From Arthrobacter sp. PAMC 25486 (GTDB taxonomy: Bacteria; Actinomycetota; Actinomycetes; Actinomycetales; Micrococcaceae), in NCBI RefSeq assembly GCF_000785535.1, contig NZ_CP007595.1, positions 1,942,437 through 2,006,436 of the forward strand: DNA of 64,000 bases. Direction: 5' to 3'. The translations under genes and the position numbers were made by a program. Positions 54,243 through 61,467 of the stretch are shown here, one piece after another. The notes under the pieces were generated by a model. The model worked only from the letters and a program-made list of their open reading frames with translations. It made no database searches and was not told the origin of the DNA. Each line of letters begins with the position of its first letter. Positions within the stretch are counted from its first letter, which is position 1.

Positions 54243-56057
54243 TCACTGCAAATCAAGACCCCTTGAATTCGCAGGCTTCCGATGGGCGGTGACCCGCATG
54301 GCCGCTGTCATAACAGCCGACATGCTCGCCGCCAGCACCGACCGGCCACGTCCGGCAATCCAGAAAGTACCGTCATCGCTTCGGCATTCAAGTAGCGTCA
54401 GTGCCTCGCTGTCGTTGCCTGCACCCACGCTGGTCTGGTGCAGGCTGAGAACGCCAACCGAGATGTTGTGAGCCTCCAGTGCGGAAGTCAAAGCCTCAAC
54501 GGGCCCAACACCATCATGGGTGCTCCTGTGTTGCCGCCCAGAAACGTCGAGAACGAGCTCCACGCGAGTGACTCCCTCCGTATCTGCAACCTGATAACTG
54601 TTCAGTGCGAGGCACTCAACTGGTGTGCCCCGATCCAGATAGACCTGCTGAAAGACAGCCAACAGTCCGCCTGCACTGACTTCGCTGCCGTTGGCATCAG
54701 TATGCTGCTGCACATGGCGAGCGAAGTCAATCTGCAGGCGTCGAGGCAACTCAATCCCAAACTCAGATTCGAGCAGATATGCGATTCCGCCCTTCCCCGA
54801 CTGGGAGTTCACACGTATCACCGCGTCGTAACTCCGCCCAATATCGGCCGGGTCAATCGGTAGATAAGGAACATTCCAAGGAACCTCGGATTCCGGACGG
54901 TCTTCAGCGCTGGCCCGTGCACGATGCGCTATGAACCCTTTCTTAATCGCATCCTGATGTGTGCCGCTGAAGGCGGTGTGCACGAGGTCGCCAACATAGG
55001 GGTGGCGCGGGTGCACCTCAAAACGGTTGCAATACTCCACTGTTCGACGGATTTCATCGATGTCGGAAAAATCGATCATCGGATCGATGCCTTGAGCGTG
55101 GAGATTTAGTGCCAGTGTCGCGATATCAACGTTTCCGGTGCGTTCGCCGTTCCCAAAAATGCACCCTTCAACCCGTTGAGCTCCCGCGAGCACAGCGAGC
55201 TCGGCGCAAGCGATCCCTGTACCGCGGTCGTTGTGTGGATGTACCGACAAGATCACGGAATCGCGGCGTGCAAGATTTTTGTGCATGTATTCGATTTGGT
55301 CGGCATACACGTTCGGGGTTGCGACTTCCACAGTGGCCGGCAGGTTGAGAATCACGGGACGCTCAGGCCTCGCATCCCACAGCTCTGTCATGCTGTTGCA
55401 GATGTCGAGTACATAGTCGGGTTCGGTCAGGTTAAAAACTTCTGGGGAAAATTCAAAGCGTACGTTCGGCATGTCCCCGGCAAATTCAAGCACATCACGT
55501 CCACCAGCCAAGATGAGTTCCTTGAGTGCTTCCCGCTCGTAGCCGAGCACCAGGTTGCGCCACGTTGGAGCGGTCGCCGTATACATGTGAATCACGACCG
55601 GATTGGAAATCCCCTGGATCGAGGTCACGGTCCGCTCGATGAGGTCTCGACGAGCTGGGGTAAACACGACAATCGTCACGTCGTCCGGGGCGATGTCGGC
55701 ATCGGCGATCTGCCGCACGAAGTCGTAGTCGGTCTGTGATGCTGAGGGGTAGCCAACCTCGATCTCTTTGTATCCCATGGCGACCATGAGCTCGAAGAAG
55801 CGACGCTTACGAGCCGGGTCCATCGGCTCGGCGAGCGCTTGATTGCCATCGCGCAAGTCAACCGGGACCCACTGTGGAGCCTCGGTGAGCTGCCTCGTCG
55901 GCCAGTCGCGTTCGGCAATCGGTACTTCGACTCGAGAGTAGACGTTGGTGTAGCGATGCGAGGGCATCTGAGAATATCGTTGCTGGTTCCAGCTCGGCGC
56001 ACTTTCGGGCCGGTCGCCTGCCGGAGTCGAAATATGGGGAAAAGATGTCTTTGTCAT
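54243..56057 (-). CDS. leuA: 2-isopropylmalate synthase, probably on an integrated element
   Basis: 604 residues. Catalytic TIM barrel (about 65-350) with VPVDLRDGNQALAEPMDPAR (metal Asp), SVHPHNDRGTGIACAELAVL (metal His) and CIFGNGERTGNVDIATLAL. A C-terminal LeuA dimer domain (about 460-590) gives leucine feedback sites. It condenses acetyl-CoA and 2-oxoisovalerate in leucine synthesis. A 16-codon Leu-rich leader ORF precedes it and a GntR regulator is divergent. Sited between repeats R3 and R4, so this may be a second copy; the usual leuA neighbours are absent here. Confidence 0.93.
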   Translation of the reverse strand: MTKTSFPHISTPAGDRPESAPSWNQQRYSQMPSHRYTNVYSRVEVPIAERDWPTRQLTEAPQWVPVDLRDGNQALAEPMDPARKRRFFELMVAMGYKEIEVGYPSASQTDYDFVRQIADADIAPDDVTIVVFTPARRDLIERTVTSIQGISNPVVIHMYTATAPTWRNLVLGYEREALKELILAGGRDVLEFAGDMPNVRFEFSPEVFNLTEPDYVLDICNSMTELWDARPERPVILNLPATVEVATPNVYADQIEYMHKNLARRDSVILSVHPHNDRGTGIACAELAVLAGAQRVEGCIFGNGERTGNVDIATLALNLHAQGIDPMIDFSDIDEIRRTVEYCNRFEVHPRHPYVGDLVHTAFSGTHQDAIKKGFIAHRARASAEDRPESEVPWNVPYLPIDPADIGRSYDAVIRVNSQSGKGGIAYLLESEFGIELPRRLQIDFARHVQQHTDANGSEVSAGGLLAVFQQVYLDRGTPVECLALNSYQVADTEGVTRVELVLDVSGRQHRSTHDGVGPVEALTSALEAHNISVGVLSLHQTSVGAGNDSEALTLLECRSDDGTFWIAGRGRSVLAASMSAVMTAAMRVTAHRKPANSRGLDLQ

Positions 56058-56127
56058 TCTATGATTCCTTCAGTCCAAGAATTGCGACCGGCACAGCATT
56101 CGACTCCACGACGGGGAGCCGGTCTGG
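56058..56127 (-). promoter_or_regulatory. Leader-transcript hairpin between leuL and leuA
   Basis: GACCGGC and GCCGGTC on the minus strand can pair around the intervening 23 nt. A GAAGGA ribosome site lies 8 bp before the leuA start. The layout fits ribosome-mediated attenuation. Confidence 0.6.
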
Positions 56128-56175
56128 CTACGCCCCGCCGCGGCGGCGAAGTAGAAGGAACTTATCCAAGAACAT
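56128..56175 (-). CDS. leuL: leuA leader peptide with Leu-codon run
   Basis: A 15-residue frame, MFLDKFLLLRRRGGA, 70 bp before leuA. Four Leu codons include CTT-CTA-CTT, and CTA is rare in this GC-rich DNA. A hairpin follows. This is the pattern of the leucine-responsive attenuators that occur before leuA in actinobacteria. Stalling when leucyl-tRNA is scarce would favour leuA expression. No ribosome site is obvious, so it may be near or at the transcript 5' end. Confidence 0.72.
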   Translation of the reverse strand: MFLDKFLLLRRRGGA

Positions 56176-56229
56176 GGATAGACTGTAACACAACTCCTCA
56201 GACAAGCTGATGAGTTGGAAGGCAATTAC

Positions 56230-56898
56230 GTGGCACAAGTGACTCGAACTCCGCTGGCGGATCAAGCAGCGGATCTCTTACTCGAACGCATCCGTTCGGG
56301 CGAATGGGCTCTGGGCGAAAAGCTCCCGGGCGAGACCACGCTTGCTCCCCAGCTCGGCATCGGACGATCCACGCTGCGTGAGGCCATTCGCCAGCTGGCA
56401 GGGCGCGGAGTAGTGGCATCCCGGCAGGGCTCGGGTGTATTCATCATGGCACTGGACGTCGCGGAAGACTGGGATATCATCCTGCGGAGCACCGACATCA
56501 CCTCGGTCATCGAGGCACGCATCGCCATCGAAACAGAAGCCGCCTCGCTCGCCGCCGCACGTCGGACCCCGGCGGATGTCCGTGCGATCCGCCGCGCCCT
56601 CACTAAACGCGCCGAAGGCCGCGATGAAATTGAGAGTCACGTCGATACAGATACCGCGTTCCACCGCACGATCGTGGCCGCGGCACACAATCCAGTACTG
56701 CTAGATCTGTTCGATAGCTTCACCCCCCGACTTCGCGAGGCAATGATCGAGATGTTGCGCACCCGCAAGAGATTTGGGCACGCGGAGGACCAAGAGCTTC
56801 ACGGGGGGCTCGCCGACGCGATCTTCGATCGAGACTCCGTCACGGCTGCTCAGCGTAGTCGCACTCACCTGCTATCGCTGCGGGATAGCCTCGCATAG
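56230..56898 (+). CDS. GntR/FadR-family regulator
   Basis: 222 residues. N-terminal winged helix (LADQAADLLLERIRSGEWAL, GIGRSTLREAIRQLAGRGVV, SRQGSGVFI) and an all-helical FCD ligand domain (about 75-215) with VDTDTAFHRTIVAAAHNPVL, whose Asp/His residues are metal or ligand contacts. I start at the GTG 56230, 8 bp after TTGGAAGG. It is divergent from leuL-leuA with only 54 bp between starts, so it may regulate them; this is inference. Confidence 0.87.
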   Translation: MAQVTRTPLADQAADLLLERIRSGEWALGEKLPGETTLAPQLGIGRSTLREAIRQLAGRGVVASRQGSGVFIMALDVAEDWDIILRSTDITSVIEARIAIETEAASLAAARRTPADVRAIRRALTKRAEGRDEIESHVDTDTAFHRTIVAAAHNPVLLDLFDSFTPRLREAMIEMLRTRKRFGHAEDQELHGGLADAIFDRDSVTAAQRSRTHLLSLRDSLA

Positions 56899-57095
56899 AC
56901 AGGAACTTGGGGTACAAGCCGGACCGTCGGGCAAGCTCTACCTGGCTCAGGCCGGTAGCCTCTCAAAGGGTTCGAACTTGATTCACCATGCCGGAGCCAT
57001 ATCGTTTGAAATGGTTATAGCAACAGACGTCAGATTTCGCGTAGGGCCGATTTGCCAGCTTACAAATGCGGCCGCATCACTTCGCCAGGGATAAA

Positions 57096-57128
57096 AATGC
57101 TCCTCAGGCCACGGACCCGAGGAGCATT
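57096..57128 (-). terminator. Terminator that follows R4 on the minus strand
   Basis: AATGCTCCTC/GAGGAGCATT stem followed by TTTTTA on the minus strand. It lies 14 bp past the R4 stop. Confidence 0.85.
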
Positions 57129-57141
57129 CTTCGTAGAATTT

Positions 57142-57195
57142 CTAGACGTTGAAGCGAAACTCCACCGCATTCCGGTACGTAGCAACCTGTGTTGA
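57142..57195 (-). repeat. ychF 3'-end-like repeat R4 (RN type)
   Basis: Minus strand VATYRNAVEFRFNV-stop (stop 57142-57144), then CAACACAGG upstream. The plus strand reads CTAGACGTTGAAGCGAAACT, matching R3 closely at its left end. Confidence 0.82.
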
Positions 57196-57265
57196 CGATT
57201 ACCGTCAATTCGATGAGCATTGATGGCAAGTCAGACACGCTCCGCATGTTGCCACAAGGTACCGA

Positions 57266-57280
57266 ATGATTTTCATTCTC
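57266..57280. promoter_or_regulatory. Possible metal-regulator (Zur/Fur-like) palindrome
   Basis: GAATGA-TTT-TCATTC has 6-bp perfect arms, similar in look to actinobacterial Zur boxes. No target gene is obvious within the gap 56899-57599, where I otherwise see only R4, its terminator and short unsupported frames. Confidence 0.3.
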
Positions 57281-57648
57281 ACGATCTGATGCTGAACGCC
57301 ATCCGTTTTCGGATCCGCATATTGCCGACGACCTCACCCAACTTCGAGCGCAAATCAGTGGAGGCTCCGCAGGGCATCTCCAAACTATATTCATGAGAAG
57401 GAATCGATCGTTTCATACCCCACAGGTGCAGGGTTCGAACATCGAGTGTCCCGAGATTTTGCGTTCAGACTGCCGAGTGAAGGACGTTACAACGAGCGCT
57501 TTACGTCAAACGACTTGGCAGCGATCAGTTGGAACAGTCTTCCATCATGCTTCCGTTCGTCAATCTGCTAGATGCATACTGAGAAAATGAGCCAACTAAA
57601 TGAGCCGCTCCCCCACACTCCTCGATCAAGTCTCAGGAGGAACAGATG

Positions 57649-57920
57649 TGACCTACGGTGACCTAGCCTTGATAGGTGCAGCACTATTGACAACAGTGAC
57701 GTCAGTGGCCCAGCTCGGCTGGGCTTCGCCTGGAAGTAGCCTTGATTACAGTCCTAAAGTGTCGGAGTCTCACCACATGATCGTGCGCGATTTCATCGCG
57801 TGGACATCCCACCGAAAGTCCCTTGCTGATGGATGCGAAGAGCGACTACGCGCCTTCGTTGACGATAGCGGTTGGACGAGGCACGTCTTAAATCAAATGA
57901 GTAAAAATTTAGGCTTCTAG
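57649..57920 (+). CDS. Possible small protein with one membrane helix, unknown
   Basis: About 90 residues from the GTG at 57649 (TYGDLALIGAALLTTVTSVA is a hydrophobic start). A later HMIVRDFIAWTSHRKSLADG region has no recognised family. GGAGGAAC lies 10 bp before the GTG, which supports this start over the ATG at 57600. GC content is lower than the core genome. Between R4 and R5. Confidence 0.4.
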
Positions 57921-58093
57921 AACTAAAATTAGTTACTCGCGAAACGCTTTCAGCAATTTGTTCTGGAGCGACTACCAGTCACGCCTCATATCGCCATTAC
58001 ATGTCAACGTCGCGACTCCAAGCAGCCAGGCCCTACGATCCGGGTTCTAGCTCGCTGCAACGGCTTGATCTAGCCAAAATCCCATCAAATCAA

Positions 58094-58128
58094 AAATGCC
58101 CGAGATGCATGACGCATCCCGGGCATTT
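58094..58128 (-). terminator. Terminator that follows R5 on the minus strand
   Basis: AAATGCCCGAGATGC/GCATCCCGGGCATTT stem, followed by TTTTGA on the minus strand; 21 bp past the R5 stop as in R3. Confidence 0.85.
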
Positions 58129-58148
58129 CACAAGCTGTTCGAACGAAA

Positions 58149-58200
58149 CTAGACGTTGAACCTAAATTCAACGACGTCGCCGCACAGAGAAACGTCTCGC
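58149..58200 (-). repeat. ychF 3'-end-like repeat R5 (CGD type)
   Basis: Minus strand RRDVSLCGDVVEFRFNV-stop (stop 58149-58151). AGACGTT (58151) and AACGTCT (58191) lie 40 bp apart. All codon changes against R1 and R3 in the last 12 codons are synonymous, including Arg CGT/CGC to AGG. Confidence 0.85.
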
Positions 58201-58304
58201 CGAAGCCATAGAGACGAATATCTGACCAAGTCCAGTGCGGAGCCGGTCCGACCAGTACCGTAGTGTACGACGCATATGGTTGAAATTCTCTAGGAGTAGG
58301 TCCC

Positions 58305-59891
58305 ATGCTCGATTTCACTGCAGTCGATTTTGAAACGGCTAACTCGTTTCGTGGTTCTCCATGTTCGGTCGGGCTTGTAAGAGTCCGTGACGGACGGGCA
58401 GTAGACAAGCAGCACTGGCTGATCCGCCCGCCGGAAGGCGCTGATTGGTTCGACGCCTGGAACACAGCGATTCACGGGATCACTGCTGGGATGGTGACCA
58501 ACGCTCCTCGCTGGAAGGATGTGCTGCCGCAGATCGTCAACTTCATCGGTGACGACGTGGCTGTGGCCCACAACGCAGGCTTCGACATCGGAGTCATCCG
58601 CTACGCCTGCGAGGTGGACAACATCGAGTGGCCCGAAATGCGCTTCCTTTGCAGCCTCGTCATGGCCCGTCGAACCCTGGCGCTCCCGACCTATCGATTG
58701 CCTTTTGTGGCCGCGTCACTGGGCTTCGAGTTGGAAAACCACCACGACGCCCTAGCGGACGCGAACGCTGTGGTCGAGATCGTCGCAAGGCTCGCAACGC
58801 AGCGGGAAGTCACCGACGTCGCTAGCCTCGCTGCGGCCGTGGGTGTCCGCCTCGGGCGCGTGGGCAGCGGCATCTACCGCGGCTGCGTCGCGAACGGCGC
58901 TGGCGACCGCGGATTCACCCCCATCGAAGTCAACGCGGACGCCGACCCGAGTGGTTACCTACACGGTCGCGTTGTGGTCTTCACGGGGGCACTCATGTCA
59001 ATGACGCGGGATGTAGCCCGGCAGGAATGCGCCAAAGTCGGCGCGATCCCCGAGGAGAACACTACGAAACGAACCAACGTCCTGGTAGTTGGAGATATCA
59101 ACCCTGCTGCGCTGCGCCCGGGATCGGACCTCACGGGCAAGACGCGAAAGGCGTTCGAATTGCAGGACAAGGGTCAGAAGATTGAGGTGATGACGGAGGA
59201 TGACTTTCTCCGCTGCCTCGACGGCAACCGCCTCGACAGCGCTGAGGTCCTTCTCGACGATAGCTGCCGGCAGACCGCGGAGGCGGAGCCGCACCCTGCG
59301 ATTTCCGCTCCGAAGCGCGGACGAAGCGCTCTGTCGACCATGCGACAGCCACCGGAGCAACCAAAGCCAGCGAGGGCCCCGAAACCACTGCGCAGGACTC
59401 CGGTCCCCACCGATCAAGCCTGCTCGGTCGAGGACTGCGAGACTGTAGCCGCGTTCAAAACTCGGAAGAAGCCGACTTGGTGCGCGGTCCACATCGAAGA
59501 CATTCAACGCATCGGCGGGCTCCGCCCGCTGGAATCCTTTACGCATCCCGACGACTGGCAGCTGACAGAGTGCATGAACTGTGCGGTGCAAGCGCATTAC
59601 CGCTTTAATTACACGCTGGAGAAGAACGGCTGGAGCGAGCCGACCTGCCGTGCCTGCTACTGGCGCAAGTGGGCCAAAAAAGCAAGGGGAGATTGGGCTG
59701 AGCTCACTCCAGCGACCTTCGAGGAAACCAAAACATACGTCGACGGACACGGATTCGACTACCTTGGAGCACTCACCGCACCGTCATTAAGCGACGATCC
59801 GCACCTCACGAAGTGCCGTCGCTGTGGGAAGATCAGCGCCCAGAGACTCGGAGACATTGGTTTCGGATGTACCTGCCAGCCCCGAAACTAA
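58305..59891 (+). CDS. DEDDh exonuclease-BRCT protein with a Cys-rich zinc-finger tail
   Basis: 528 residues. N-terminal DnaQ-like 3'-5' exonuclease (about 1-170): TAVDFETAN, AHNAGFDIGVIRYAC and HHDALADANAVVEIVARL give the DEDDh catalytic set. A BRCT domain follows (about 218-310: HGRVVVFTGALMSMTRDVAR, TTKRTNVLVVGD). After a basic Pro-rich linker, the last 160 residues hold CSVEDCETV, WCAVHIED, CMNCAVQ, CRACYWRKW, CRRCGK and CTCQP, suggesting two or three zinc fingers. Preceded by AGGAG 12 bp before the ATG. Lies between R5 and R6 and may be a defence or repair cargo; role unproven. Confidence 0.85.
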   Translation: MLDFTAVDFETANSFRGSPCSVGLVRVRDGRAVDKQHWLIRPPEGADWFDAWNTAIHGITAGMVTNAPRWKDVLPQIVNFIGDDVAVAHNAGFDIGVIRYACEVDNIEWPEMRFLCSLVMARRTLALPTYRLPFVAASLGFELENHHDALADANAVVEIVARLATQREVTDVASLAAAVGVRLGRVGSGIYRGCVANGAGDRGFTPIEVNADADPSGYLHGRVVVFTGALMSMTRDVARQECAKVGAIPEENTTKRTNVLVVGDINPAALRPGSDLTGKTRKAFELQDKGQKIEVMTEDDFLRCLDGNRLDSAEVLLDDSCRQTAEAEPHPAISAPKRGRSALSTMRQPPEQPKPARAPKPLRRTPVPTDQACSVEDCETVAAFKTRKKPTWCAVHIEDIQRIGGLRPLESFTHPDDWQLTECMNCAVQAHYRFNYTLEKNGWSEPTCRACYWRKWAKKARGDWAELTPATFEETKTYVDGHGFDYLGALTAPSLSDDPHLTKCRRCGKISAQRLGDIGFGCTCQPRN

Positions 59892-59991
59892 TTGCTCCGA
59901 CTCACAGTCGGACTTGCATCGAGGGGCCGCGCACTTCGACCTTAACTATCCTCGTCGAGCACTGGCGCACTCGGCACAAAATACAATTCCA

Positions 59992-60040
59992 CTACACATT
60001 GAATCTAGATTCCACCACGTTCCGTCGCTGACGAGCATCT
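59992..60040 (-). repeat. ychF 3'-end-like repeat R6 (RN type)
   Basis: Minus strand RRNVVESRFNV-stop (stop 59992-59994), 25 bp past the true end of the abi reading frame. Begins CTACACATTGAATC like R1's CTACACATTGAAAC. Confidence 0.78.
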
Positions 60041-60051
60041 GCGGTAGTGCG

Positions 60052-61038
60052 TCAGACGAAGTGTCGACTCCAGAACGGATCGTCCGCCCAAGACTCAGGG
60101 ATGCCCATCCCTGAGCGGTTCATCTGAGGTCGATCGCTTACGAGTTCGTGAAGCCTCCGCGCCCAACTGCTGCGCGGCGACACTGTGTCGAGCACGGACT
60201 GGAGCGATACAAGAACCGGCTACAGACGCTTCCTAGACCGATCGGGAAGAGCCTTGGAAATCGCGAGCCACGAAACTTTGGGCGACGTCGGGATCACCGG
60301 GTACACACCGAGGCCGACGTTCCACAGTCGCCCATGGTGCGCACAAACGTTTCGCACCCTAACATAAGTCCGTAGCCAAGACTCCATCACTGGCGCAGTC
60401 AGGCCAATGCTAGTGGCGACTGCGGTCTTGTCCGACCTTCGGCTTAAGTTGGTGATCATGTTGTCCAGTTGACCGAGTGTGAGCGTCTCCACCATGAGCC
60501 AGGACGGCGGTAGTTCGGGAGATCTATAAGTCGTCAGGTAGTGTTCCAACGCCGATCGATGATTGAGTGAACCATCCTCGGATTCAGGCTGCCCAGTGAG
60601 GCGTGCATCAGAGGTCTCGCGGATGATCCTGAGCAGTCTGTCGTGCTTACTTCGGTCGCGGAAGTGTGATGCGTCAAGATACCAGTGCGAATCCCCGTAG
60701 GTCGTCGACATATGGTCTGTGAGCGCCGCGCGTACCGCAACCTCAACCCGTTCTAACGCATCCATCACCAGCAGCCGCAGCGCCCGATCGAATACATAGA
60801 GACCCAGCACGTCGTCGAACGTCGTTCCATCACGGAACACGTGATCAGGCCGGCCGATCTGGAAAGGGATCATGTACGGCGAAAGTCGGTAGTACCCGAT
60901 GTGCCGTAGGTATCTTCTCGCACGCTCCATGTCTGGGATTTCCAGACCGCGCGCGGCTAGGCGTCCGGCGAGTTCGCCAAGATTCAGTGGCGGCTTGTCA
61001 TAGCGGAGAGTGCCACGAGGCCGCGGCATTCGAGGCAT
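60052..61038 (-). pseudogene. Abi_2 (AbiD/AbiF-like) abortive-infection gene with an in-frame amber codon
   Basis: The frame from 61038 encodes 272 residues to a TAG at 60220-60222, then continues in the same frame for 55 more codons to a TGA at 60052. The second part (PVLVSLQSVLDTVSPRSSWA, MGIPESWADDPFW) is the usual C-terminus of Abi_2 proteins. The TAG lies where the family usually has an aromatic residue (RLY), a one-base change from TAC or TAT. N-terminal YLRHIGYYRLSPYMIPFQ, FDRALRLLVMDALERVEVAV and the HEPN motif RNVCAHHGRLWN (RxxxxH) are typical. Abi_2 proteins are HEPN RNases that block phage growth. Whether the truncated form works is unknown. Confidence 0.82.
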
Positions 61039-61200
61039 TTGCGTTCCCCTGACCCGAGATCAGGACTCCGGACATGGTGAGGATGCGACTTTCGTAGTTT
61101 GTTGAATTGCCGCGGTTCTTACTACGGCTCGGGCTGTTAATTCCATGCCCACTGTGAGATAATAAAGGCGTGATGATTTCCTGCGTGGGTGGGTGAAACA

Positions 61201-61467
61201 ATGGTTTCAATGACTACCCAAACCGCCCTTCCCGTACTGCCGGACCTCGGCGCTGTGCTCATGGGCGAGCGTGCGGCCCTGCTGGAAAACGCCACTGGTG
61301 GCAAAGTCTTCATCAACGGGCAGCTGGCCTATGTGTGGGGTGCGGGCCAGGACGGGCTTCGCCGGCTGGCGGCCTCCCAACTGGTCGATACCGGTGCCGC
61401 CCAGGTCAACGACGTCGCCGCAGCTTTCGGCGTCAACACGGAGTCGTTGCGGCGCTGGCGCAAGTCC
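61201..61467 (+). pseudogene. 5' part of the outer transposase, interrupted by the inner IS
   Basis: 89 codons (VSMTTQTALPVLPDLGAVLM, NTESLRRWRKS) form the N-terminal HTH-like domain. The frame resumes at 63910 (LESTGLMGLAPVKKGPKRPS) with no codon lost once the AGTCC copy is removed. Confidence 0.88.
61463..61467 (+). repeat. Target-site duplication AGTCC (left copy)
   Basis: AGTCC at 61463-61467 abuts the left end of the inner IS and is repeated at 63905-63909. Confidence 0.9.

Noticed and set aside
57104..57394. Minus-strand 96-codon frame between gntR and R4
   Set aside because: It crosses R4 and its terminator in a different frame from the YchF-like end and has no ribosome site or known domain.
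50075..60040. Integron cassette array with attC sites
   Set aside because: The R repeats lack the RYYYAAC/GTTRRRY pairs of attC (only R5 has one half), cargo genes face both ways, and there is no integron integrase. The YchF C-terminus match explains them better.
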